Shown one piece after another: positions 12,492 through 28,723 of a stretch of 64,000 nt of DNA. The DNA is from Membranipora membranacea. Its lineage: Eukaryota; Bryozoa; Gymnolaemata; Cheilostomatida; Membraniporidae. Numbering within the stretch: position 1 is the stretch's first letter; each line of letters opens with the position of its first letter. A model generated the notes under the pieces. That model worked only from the letters and a program-made list of their open reading frames with translations. It did no database searches and was not told the DNA's origin. The DNA lies in the NCBI GenBank assembly GCA_914767715.1, contig OU612072.1:21516001-21580000 (forward strand), written 5' to 3'. Both the position numbers and the translations under genes were made by a program.

Positions 12492-15400
12492 CTGAAAATA
12501 AACAAGGAAATTATTTATTGAGTGGGTTTGCTATTTTGCATTCTACTTCACAGATTGAATCATAATTCAGCAAGATTTGTGCATTCAGGGAGAACAATAT
12601 TTTTTATTCATTGATAATATGTCATTTTTGATTTGTTTTTCATTGGAAGGTGAGTAAAGATGACTCATCGGCCAAAAAATAAAAGGTTTCTACCAGTTTG
12701 CCTACAGTTGGGTAACCATGCGTGTAGAGGGGAAGAGAGTCTTAAGCCAGAAATAGTAAATACGAATAATAACCTTCTGTAGATTGTGGTTCTGGTGTAA
12801 CATATGATGTACTTTTAGCTGTTGATATCCTCGGCATCCTCCCTGGCAAAGTTACAAAAGTAATTGTCGTGTCCATCGTAGAAGCTGTTGGGAAAACATG
12901 AAAAAATGTCATAACTTTTATTGATAAAATAATTTAAATCACATAAATAATAATAAAAATAACAAAAATTGCATGGCGACAACAAAGAAGTAATTCCTTC
13001 ATTCACAGCAGACAGCGTTCGTGTCTACCGACCAGGCTATTGATTACAATATCAATGCATTCTTTTATGGATGCTTAAAATTCGTAATAAACCACTTATG
13101 TTGTTGCTTACAATTATGAATGACTGTAATATTAATAGTACAGTTGCCTCTATGAATCACATGACTACCGACAGCAAATCCAATCTGTTGATCGGGACTT
13201 GTATCCACAAACGCTTTCTCCTCATCAGATGTCAGATAGAATGTCATGTCACTGTCAGGACAAGGTGCTCTGGAGGTAGTTTGCAGAGCAGTAGTTGACG
13301 TTTCTGTGGTAGTTGTAGTTATTGACATGGTCGTCGGTTTTTGATCTAACAAATAGACAAGTTTGATATGGTTGGGTTGATTTGAACACGTCATTCCTCA
13401 TAAAATAAAAACTGTCGTTAATAAATGCATATAGTGTGCTTCATCCGATGATTACTGCTCTGCTAGTGTCACCAAGGCCAGTCAAATGAGGAGGCAGCAG
13501 AAGGTTCTTTATAAATTTTAAAATTTCATATCTCCATTTTCGGAGTTATCTTTTCATGTGAGGTACATTGACATACATTTTATCAAAGATATATTTTAAT
13601 ATCAGGTTTTGTTCAATTTCAAAAGACTACACACAAGGAATAGGCAGAGTGAAAATATTGATACCTACCTATGAATTCAGATCGAGAAAACATAGATAAT
13701 CATTATTTTCTATATTATCCCCACATGTATAGTATTCAGCAAAATGCTATGCAATCGATTTTGAATGAAGCCACAAAACACGGTGCTAATATCTAACTCA
13801 GTCTAGACGAAGCGATCAAACTAAGATGTCAGAAGTATGTGCTGACGATTTTTATTCATAGCATCATCGAGACAATGCTCCTAAGATCAGGTCGTCAAAG
13901 GGAACGGACTCGTTTTATCATGTGTTAGTCCGCATCATAAATGCAAACCTGTTTAACTCTCTGGTCGCTGTTTTATTTTTCCCTCCTCTGCTCTTCCACA
14001 ATATCACATATTTTATTATAACAATCTGCTTTAGTCTATATATTTTTACACTTTTTACACTACTTTACGGACAGTTTACAGCCAGAACAAAAATCATAGT
14101 GTTTTTTAATACTCATGACAAATATATGAAATCAATCAATCAATTATTAGTGTATATACAGTGTACTCACTATAAACTGCTGGATTCTCCGACGTTGTCC
14201 GACATACAGAGAAGTATGAGTGATTAGTAGAGACCAGGGTTTCCTCAGAGATCCTGAGCAGAGATCCAGTGTGGATACACTGTCTGTGTTCATGTCTACT
14301 AGTCGTATCTTGTTGTTGTACTCATCGGCCAAAAGTAGTGTCTGATTACCTATGTACAGGAGATAACGTGGGGAGTTGAATAGAGAGTTTAGGAGAGAGC
14401 TGTCTCTGTAGCCTAATGACATTTCGATGATAAGTGTAATTATCTTCTCTTTGTATGTGATATGGTAGAGGGAGTTAGCTACTATGACATACAGGTCACC
14501 TTTGTCATCCTGTGTCATCTGACTGATTTCCCAGAGGATAACATCTCTAACAAAAGTACCAGCAGCTTTTGAGCTAATATTTACTGTTCTCACAGCCATG
14601 TTAAAGCTGTCGGTGACGAGAAGCTGTATGTCATCATTATTGTCCCTTATTACAAACCAGGGACTGTTGAACTGACCGAGGTGACCATCTGTGTATCCCT
14701 GTGACCCACACTGTCCAGAAAACTGTGAGGTGGCTCTTGTACCATGATCAATCTCTCTCAGACATCTATTACTTATGTCAGCTACAATGACACGTTGATC
14801 TGTAATCTGTATGAATCCCATGGGTCCTTTGAACCAAGCCTCAGATCCTATCCCCTCTCTGTATCCTCTCATTGTAGTGTTCCCTGCTATGGTGGTAGAG
14901 GACGTACAATCGCTAGTCTTTAGTGAGTTCTGAGGTCACATGGCTGATAGAGGTCTACCTTCATGTGATAAACATTGTTCAAGGTGGTTACTATGAAGTT
15001 TGTGGCTATAGACCTCTCTAATCTGTAAAATTGATATTATTTTGTGAATGTGATGATACTAGTCCAGTAGTCTTTGAAAGATTAAATTTCATATTCTGGT
15101 GATGCAATGTTTTATAATTGAAATTAATTAATCAAATTAGGCCAGTAGCGGCTATACATAAAAGGCTCTAAAAATTACATCTGTGTAAGTGTCTTGAACA
15201 GAGAAAATTGAAGACTGTATCTGGGGCAAAAAGGGGCGAATCCAAGTAAGAAACACGGAAAAGGGGGTTAAAAGGGCGTTTTTTGCAATTTAACTTCTCT
15301 TGGCAAAGTTCATAGAATGAAGCAGTGTCATTTAATTTTTTTTAACGATATCATGCATATCTTGAGTAGTTTTTGAGAAAATATCATACTGCTAAACCCA

Positions 15401-16547
15401 ATGGTTGACGTTTTACAGACAAATTGTAGTCACCCCTCGAACACAGTTGCGGCATAATAATAGGTTTTGTGCAAGCGTGCAAGAATAACAGTGATAAATG
15501 TACTTCTCATGTCATTTTTCACGATTTGTTTATAAAAAGACCCCATCATAAAGTATCTGGTAGCAGTGTAATAATCAATTGAGAATAAATATGAGAAAGG
15601 GGTGGATCCAGTTGGGGTGTGAAAAACAGGTAAACGTTTATGAAGTTTTATTCTGGTAAACCGTGTAATCTGATTATGTATTTTGAATTTAATAGCTATT
15701 TTAAATAGCACATAAGTATCACTGCTAAAACAAAACAAAGAAAGGATGCAAATTCATACTAGTTTACAGGTCAAGGTCTTCATCATCGGTAATTGAGTAT
15801 TTAATTTTCAGGGTTTCATGATATAATACTACTTTCAATAAACTGCCAATTCAAATATGACCGCAAAAACTTTTTCATGGAATTAATCCCAATGAAGAAT
15901 GCAGCTTTTTCCAAATAACCAAATTCGGCAAACGCATTAGATATATAAAATATAAAAATTTGACAAGCAATTCTTTTAACAATACATTTTGGTTTTTGGG
16001 CGTTGTCTTCTCCCATCAACAATCAGCAGTAATTAGGTATCACAGGGCTTGCAAGGAGTTCCGGTTTCAAACCAATACAATTTATGACCAGTTCCCTCAG
16101 CATGGCCTACCCTGAATCTGATATTTTTAATAGAGGGTTTTTTCGCGTGAAATTTTGAAGACTTTCAAACTCATATTTATTATCACAGCGACCTGCATAT
16201 GTGAATAGAATTTACATTGACGAAGAGTGACTCATCGATCAACTAGAGACTGCACATCCTGATCGTTACACCATCCAGTATCCAGATTCACCCAACATAA
16301 CACCTGTCAAAATGATACCCTTGATTTAGTTTGTTACAAGAGAAATTACCAAACTTTTTTTGGTTCAGGGGAGGGGACAATTCTGATAATTCATTTGAAT
16401 TAGTTTTACGTCAGGGTTAAAGCAAACCTCCTCAACATCTCAAGTGCTTCACCTACCTTTTCCTCTTCAGAATTATCAATTTCAAGGTGATATTGCAGTC
16501 ACAGTTTTTATTGTACTTACAAGGAAAAGTGTAAGTCTTAGCTCCAT
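11899..16547 (-). pseudogene. NHL gene B: membrane-anchored NHL paralog, probably decaying
   Basis: Exons align with genes A and C: 16547-16521 (start MELRLTLFL), about 16280 to about 16240 onward for exon 2, 15022-14171 (NHL propeller), 13345-13112 (one TTSRAPC/GSHVIHRGNCTINI module), 12884-12774 (Ser/Thr-rich stalk) and 12491-11899. The last exon replaces the secreted C-terminus by a helix (VALISSAVVIIVVISVLVFA) and a His/Pro-rich tail, so the ancestral product was probably type I membrane-bound. Damage: the donor after exon 2 reads ATGAGT where A and C have GTGAGT; exon 3 has lost 13 bases near 14935, bringing an in-frame stop; and its 3' end is one base short, breaking phase with the next exon. 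Alternative splicing could rescue part of it (an open stretch runs 14872-14171), hence moderate confidence in pseudogene status. Confidence 0.65.
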
Positions 16548-16549
16548 GA

Positions 16550-18679
16550 TTGTTAACAGACCGAATGTGTTTATGATACTGTAGTAAGATTTGATCTAAA
16601 CCACTAGGCTCACCTCAACAAGGAGAGCAAAGGAAGCTTTAGCTATTGTCATGTTAAGCAAGAACTGATGACATGTACAGTTTTGGTTTCATAGCACACT
16701 GTTTTTCTGGTTTCAGAAAATAACGGTATTGCCTATGAGTCAGAATAGCTCACTGAGCTCTGGCTGTGATATTGATTGATGTACAGACTTCATTAAATGC
16801 TGTTGTTGTGAGCGTGTTTAAAAGTGAGTGGTAATTGATGGGAGCTGAGTATCTTCATAGAAATATAGAGAGGAACTACAGAAAACAATTATCATTGCAT
16901 TATTTACAAAAAATGTGAATAAATGATTGAGCATATTCAGATATCAAATATATTATAAATGTTCAATCATACTATTACAGATCCATTTTACTGCATAAAT
17001 GTTATGATCATCGCGCACAAATTTAAATTAAACAATGCAAATAACTCAAAGGCCCTTCCCAGAGCTCATTCGACCACTCCTCTCCCAGAGAGTAGAGTGG
17101 AGCGGATTTAGAGGGGCGTCGCCCTAAGGCGGCGATACCCGCAACTGCAACCACGCACATTGCCTGTTTCTTCTGAGTACGCCGACTCTCTATACCGAGT
17201 GCGACGACTCTATCTTATATGGAAAAAACACAAGTATGGCAACTCTATCTTATCTTGAAATAACACGGCTGTGCCGATTCTAGGGCGAGACAAACGGGAG
17301 GAAATGGGTATAGATAAAATAAATAAAGAAATGGGGGAAGGGAATGGCTCTGAGTTACAACTACCTTTGCAAGATAGCTGGGAGGATAACTGGACTGGGA
17401 ATCAGGTCAATGGTTGCAGTGGTGCAATGGGGGTTTTCACATAGCCTCTACCTACTACACAAGGGAGGCTACAGTCTACCAACAGAGTGCAAACAAGTCA
17501 ACATTATATCAAGGCAGGGAGGGAGGCAGGGAGGAAAAGTTACTTAAACGCTGATATTGGAAGACAACTAATAATAACAATAAAGCATGTAAAAGGAAGT
17601 TTGGATGTCCAGCTGTGGTGAAAAGTCCACCACAAGAGGACCAACAAAGGATAAAATCCACTTTGAACAATGATCATGCCCTTTGCTATAGTTATTATTA
17701 TAAAAATTTATGTTAACTGGTCTTGGCATGGTCTGCTTAAAACCAAAACACTTATCAACCAATATCAGCTTATCTGTATTACCAAATACTGTCCCACTCA
17801 AAAAGTGCTACATTCAAGAACCCAATTAAAAGGTTATGAACAGTTTTTGTTTTTAGTTTTTTTTCATGTTAGGTTTCTGCAATAACTAAATGATAACAAG
17901 ATCAGATTCTAATAGTAAGTGGTCGGTAATGGAATGCCGCTCCCAGCATTCCTGGCTCACAAATATTGTTGTGCTTAGTTGATGGGTTGTTTTATTATAA
18001 AATTATGTTTGATATTATATTGAAAAATTATAGACTTGGATAATTTAATAATCGTTGTGTAATATTGAAAATTTAAATATGATTTATATAAACAGTTTCC
18101 ATCTGTATATATCAACTTTTAGAATATATTTTAAACTAAGAATCGGCAAAGGGCCGTTTGGACGGTAACTCAGCATGGGTGAATCACGGTGCAAAAAACT
18201 AAAAAATAAAGTTATAAAAATATATCATAGCAATGAAATGAACAAAAGACAATCATTATTTCGAGGGACGGTGGCGTTACCGACTCAGATAGGATATACA
18301 CGGACGGATAGGTACCTGGACTAGCAGTAACATGAGCAGCAAAGGAAAATAATGGAGATGGTTGCAATTAACCTTAAGACAAAATTTCTAGGAAAGCAGG
18401 CATTCTAAAAAATTACACCAAACATACAAATTCCAAAATTTAGTAATTCGATTGTACTACTTAGCAGTAAAAATCTATTGGTGATGTTTTACGTACTGCC
18501 AAAAAATTGTACCTGCAGCAACATTATTTTGGGGCCACAGTCCTAAATCTTTGAAAGCATTATTAATTCATCTAGGAGAACGAAAATGAAGGAAAAAGGT
18601 GCAAAATCTTTTTATAAAAAATACAACATGAGGAACATGAGTGAAAAAAACTTATAAGCGAACAGTCACCTATGCTGCC
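16550..18679. other. Intergenic, no gene recognised
   Basis: AT-rich DNA with only short ORFs and no family motifs. The region 17050-17180 is locally GC-richer (a GGCGTCGCCC-type stretch), without further meaning that I can support. Confidence 0.4.
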
Positions 18680-18793
18680 TTAAGGTAGGAGAGTTGGAAC
18701 TTCTTGTAGGGTCTTGTTGACAGTTGCAGTACCGGCAGACTCAAGTGCCTGATTGAAGTGTCGCAACTCCCACAGCAACATTGCCAAGTGGGA
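18680..18793 (-). CDS. Isolated exon-like coding stretch, unknown
   Basis: After a pyrimidine-rich tract, the minus strand encodes about 37 residues with coding character (LAMLLWELRHFNQALE..., ending at TAA 18680). It is leucine-rich and helical in pattern. No partner exons were recognised. It may be a terminal exon of a gene, an exon remnant, or a chance ORF. Confidence 0.25.
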   Translation of the reverse strand, partial: SHLAMLLWELRHFNQALESAGTATVNKTLQEVPTLLP

Positions 18794-19340
18794 GAAAAAA
18801 AATTACACAACACAAAAGTAATGTCGGGTAAGACAATACGGCGATTGGTAAAATGTTGTTTTTAGTATAGAAATAAGAAAAAGCCGTTAGAGATAAACGC
18901 ATCTAGGAGACTTGACATCTCAGGAGTGCCGACCAAGTGTCAGGGGGGACAATCACCAGTACAATAAGAATAAAAGGAAACACAGCTGTGTACGCATAGT
19001 CAACTGAATCAACTTTTTCTAAGTTTTCCACATGTTCACATCTGGAGTTGCCCACTCACAAGTGTACTTGAATATTGTAAGACATTACATTATGCTGTGA
19101 CTCGACCCTGTTAGATATTACGGAGTTAAATGGAGATGATTATTCCTTTCATATCCAGTCATCAGTAACCTTGATCTTCTCATATATTAGGTAGATGCGT
19201 CGTACCAGCTCCCTACAAGCAGAATTAAAGGCATGTCAATAAATAAAACATAATCGTTTTTCTAAATAAATGGATAGCTTTACACTACCAGTTCCATATA
19301 TACAGCCTATTTTTCTGGATGGTACGGTCTCACACCACTG

Positions 19341-19367
19341 CCCCTGCCCCCCCCCCCCCCCCCCCAC
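19341..19367 (+). repeat. Poly-C tract
   Basis: A run of about 19 C preceded by CCCCTGCC. It can form a G-quadruplex on the minus strand. Probably a simple-sequence expansion. Confidence 0.9.
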
Positions 19368-20841
19368 AAATAAGGCAAGACAAGATATTGTACACAGTCT
19401 CTGATCAGCCTTATACAAATGTTTTATGTTGAAAAGATTGGCGAAGGTGAAATGGAGTTGGCTTTGGCGTTAGCAATAGGTGCAAGCCCGCTACCTCCAA
19501 GTTGTGATTAGCAGGCATGCAACATAGTGCCATTAATATACTGGAGGGCTTGAATTGTACCTGTTACTATTAGTTCTAGCCGTATTACCCTCGGCTGCAT
19601 CAATTCTTAAGAATATACTGCTCTACTGACACATGACACTAGTAAGCACTCAATTCTAGCTGTCTCAGGAGGGAGTCCATATGAAAGAGATCAAATTTAG
19701 CTAACATTCAAATTAGTTATTCCACGCCAATGCAACAGAGTGAGCTCTTCCTAGCACAACTATATTACTTCTCTAGGATGATTTTACTCCGGATAAATAA
19801 AAATGCCTTCGTCTGATTCTCTGGGTAAAGTAAAACACAAACTTGAATAGATGATTGGTTTGGGTGAATTGATTGCATGTATTCCTACTTATTTCTGAGA
19901 AGTGAAACAAACACCAGAAGGGAAGGATGGAGTAATGGTTACCTTAGTCTTATGGTACTGCTGTTCTTACCTTATTCTTATGGTACTGCTGTTCTTTATT
20001 CTGAGGCTGCTTGTGGGTTAGTACTGGGGATTTTGATTGTTGCGGGTAACCAGAGATATTCGGTAGGTTCTAAAACACACAGATCAAGAATATGAGTCAT
20101 CAAGTTGATTGAATTTTTCAAAGAAATAAATTCAATACTTGAAGCCATAAGTTTTCACATAGCCTTAATGCTGTTTTATTGCCATTTAAGTGCAAAGAGA
20201 CATGAATAGCATATTTACATCATCATAAATTTAGAATGACGGTTGCAGTTCAGTGCAAACAGAAGTTGTCCCTTCTTTGATAAAGATTGGACAACTTCTA
20301 TTTACCAGAAGAAATGTTAACTATATCAACCAGGAGGCAAGGAGGGGTGGGGGTCAGGGCGGAGGGTGTACCACCCTTTCTGTTAGAGGTAATAATATAC
20401 CTAAAGAGGACATGGTGATGTTGCACCATTGAATTATGAAGTACCAAAGGTGGTGTTGTTGATTTGAAGTCAAAAGTCAAGATTTGTTAATAACTATATC
20501 AATTTTGATGGCATTTCAAGTTTGAAAACTGAGTTCTAAACAAAATACCTGGACTGCAGACTGCACTAAATATGGACTGTCAATGATGATATCATTGTTA
20601 CTTTGTACAAATAAATGGTACTATAACTTAGTGCCATAGAGCTAATGCTCTATATAAGACCCTGTCAAAGTTCATTCTACGATCCATGATCATTGAATCA
20701 GACAAGTCAAGAACACACTTCTTGTTAAGATTTTCACCGCCCATGCGTTGGGAAGTGGTATGTGATTATAATACAATATTATACGTAATAATATAATACT
20801 TAATATTATAATATAATACGTAATAATATGATATAATATAA
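19368..20841. other. Intergenic, no gene recognised
   Basis: Only short ORFs. The stretch 20760-20845 is a (AT)-rich run of TAATAAT/ATTATA repeats that follows the last exon of the kinase remnant. Confidence 0.4.
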
Positions 20842-25300
<4,459 letters not shown>

Positions 25301-26061
25301 ACCATAACCTGTTTATGACAAACGGAGGGTTGGGTGCCCCTAAAGACGGATGCAAGTCGGTCTAAGTCCTCGTACTGAGAGTGTGATACATCCTAGAAAA
25401 CTAGAATGCATCCTAGAGGTGACGCCATGGTGGACATCCTAATCGTGAGTGTGCAGCAAGCAAGGAAAAGTCACACTTTTTGCACTACATGAATTCTTAT
25501 TATTTCGCCACTTAGCGCTAAGATCACTAATCACCTGATAAGAGTGCCAGGTGAAACTGATGACTCAAGTATTGCAAGGTCATCAATACAGACAATATGC
25601 GGTCTCATGGTAGATAATTCACAATATATAACCAGACCCGGGTATTTGTGTCTCAAATCTGATAATAGCATAAATTTAACCACTCACAATATGGCTGATG
25701 AGTGTGTCTTATTGGTCGAAGTGATGCATACATGGTAACACACACCGTGTTTTGATTTTTGGCTTTAGCGCCTATCAATATCTAACTCCAATATAATGCT
25801 TCATCCTCTACTGAATTATGAATCGTGCTACATTATAAAATGCACTGTTCGTATAATTGAATAGCACTGGATGAACCCTTGTCACCTGGCTTCATAAGGG
25901 CCACAGCTACTTTTTTGTGGCTGCGCAACAAGCCTAGAGTTTAGGCGAATAAGACCATAAGGGTAGAATAGTAATATGATTCAGGATAAATTTGGCAAAT
26001 AATTTGATGGGTTGTATGTCTCACATATGGGATAAATCATGAAGGTTGAGGATCTAAAATA

Positions 26062-27110
26062 CACAATGATTAGGAACTAATTGTAAGGGCACAACTCTTA
26101 CGTTAATCGGTTTTAGTTTGTAAGCGAGTTGGAGAATGCAAGCAGTCACTCAGTGTAATTTTAAACATCTCCCTTTCTTGACGATATCATAAGCAATGTA
26201 ACCTGGCAAGGAGTACTTGCAGGATAGTAACGATAAGAGTGCCAAATACGCACTCCGCGGCGGGAGTACTAAACATTGATGACCTGAGAAGGTCTTATCA
26301 ATGCTATGTACACGGAAAGCGGCCTATTAAAAGTCATGCTTGTTCCACGTAAGTTCCAAATATTCACCGCTTATGACGCGTCAAACATTCGATAGGAGAA
26401 ACTTTCACTGGATATTATTGAATACTGTTACTTGAGTTTCCCTTATCTATGTAAAGATTACAAGGTCAGTAATACAGACAAAGTCACGTCTCATGGTCTT
26501 CTATGAATAAACATACATAACCAGATGCGACGATTTAGGTCACACAACTGATAAGAGCAAATAATTTACTTTTCATTGTCTGTAGCCGAATATATAGTTC
26601 CTGTGACTGTGTCTTAGCAGGGATAGTAATTGGAAAACACCAAAAACATCACTGTGTTTTTATCATAGCCTACATGTGCCTAACACACATCACATCACAC
26701 ACTAACCTTACATCTAAGTACAACACTTAGCTTCTTGGTCTAATGTATTATGATTTTAATTACATAATATGTATTGTTTGTATACTTGAAGGACAGTTGA
26801 CGAAGCCTTTGCACGCTGCCACAAGATAATAACCTAGTGAGAGGGTTACAGTGAATGCAGGTAGGATCATATATCCATCACAAATAAGCTTAGAATAAGA
26901 ATAAAATCCTGCACAAATTTGGTCTATGCATGGATTAGTGACATATTTTGAATAGAGCATGAAAGGCCAGTACGGCGGAAGGGCACATCTGTTTTTATTG
27001 GAGTTGGAGAATACCTGGATCCAAGCAGTAAGGGTACTGTTAAAATGTTTTCGATTGAATTAATAGTTCACATTTATTTGCACATGCATTATTATGCATC
27101 ACAGACAAGG
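26062..27110. repeat. Dispersed duplicated block, copy 2
   Basis: Direct repeat of 1-1036 with few differences. It ends at GCATCACAGA, the same point at which the block joins the A duplication near 1036. It contains no recognised gene. Confidence 0.75.
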
Positions 27111-28723
27111 GTAGGGGTTGGCAACGGTCTCAGACTACATATAAAAGTCAGAGCTGAATTTTTTTGAAATGTCATTTCATGATGCAATGACATTTTACCT
27201 ACTTGATCATGCTTAATACACTTGAAAATGACTATACAGAGAGAAGAGAGACTGGAGATTCAATTTATCCTGATTGTAAGAACCTACGAAACGGAATTCA
27301 CATCATAATTATGTGCTAAATATGAGGTGGTAAATGTTAGATATTCGCTGGAAAAATTGAATTTTTATATTGAAAGTCAGACTGTTGCTGTTAATTTAGT
27401 TGGTCTTTAAAACCATTTAGAATGTTTATTAGGTCTCTGTTGCTTGCCCTTATATGATGGATATGTTGAGACTGTCTGATTTTGTGCTGAATCATAAGCT
27501 TTAATGTGACAAGTTATACTGATGAAATTTCAATTTGAATTCTTTTAAATGCAATGTAACTGCAACTTGGTTAATGTGATCACTCAAAAATTGATGATGG
27601 ATATTTGTTCTACACATGTTCGAGCCTGGGAAATTACTTATTGACAATGCTTTAGGGAAATGTGCTTCTTTTATTCTGGCTTATGATGAACACACCTCAT
27701 TTTACCTCAAAATCTGATCAATTTCCTGCAAGATACCCTCTTGGTAGCTGTGTTGTGGCACTAACTTGTGGTTATTTCACAAATACATTGTCCTACATCC
27801 TAAACATCAGCTAATTATTCTGCATTAGAAAAGAATAATGATATTATAATCAGATGTGGGCCTAATTTAGGGGGTAATTTTTTTGTTACATAGGCCTACC
27901 AGTCTTCCTCAACAAACATTGGACTTATCCCTAGCCCAGACTCTTTCTTATTTTACAGACAGGTACTACCAAAGAGTTGATGTTAAGCTGTCATAAACTG
28001 TGATGATTGCCATGTATGTGCCAGCAATACTGCAAGAGATACAACAATAAACAGGTACATACAGATATGTGTCCATCAGTTTCCTCAAATAGCATTTATA
28101 TGCTATGACTTGAATCATGTCATCAATGTTCAATTAATCCAATCACAAGCCCTTTGATTGCTTGCCTTCAATGCCAAATGATGGTCATATCAATGCTATT
28201 TGAGTACTTACAGGGGGCGGCACGTGAAGCCTGACACGGTTTCAGTTCGCTCAGCGGTTTCTCTCCCTCCCCTACTTCCGGCTGGCTCGCCACCTCAGCG
28301 ACAACGGGGGAGTCTAACGCCCTCATGCACCCTTCGTCGCCACTCGAGGCCGCCTCTTTTAAACCTTACTCACGGCTACTCATCAAGAGTGATCCACGGC
28401 AGCTTCCGGTTGCTCTCACGTGGCCTGGCTACAAGCTGGTCACAGTCCTGGTGATAACTCCCTGCAGCAACATTCAAAGATTGAATGTTAACTGTGTTGC
28501 TACCATATGTTGAGACTGTAAATAAATGAGAATTAGAAATTATTGAGTTTCCTGTTACAAATATAGATGCTGGGGACGTTTCACTTTCCTATTCAATCTG
28601 TGATGTAGGCACACAGTCAAACTTTATACGATACATTGATTGATCATATTAACCGAAGCACTGGTTATCTAATTCGATTTTCTAAAATGGAACACCACAC
28701 CTGGCATAATATAGCTGCCTCTT
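27111..28723. other. Downstream flank of transposase gene, with GC-rich patch
   Basis: No gene recognised. The patch 28205-28450 is clearly more GC-rich than its surroundings (GGGGGCGGCACGTGAAG..., TCCGGCTGGCTCGCC...). AATAAA occurs on the plus strand near 28521. The patch could be a SINE, a promoter or a fragment acquired from elsewhere; I cannot decide. Confidence 0.4.
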
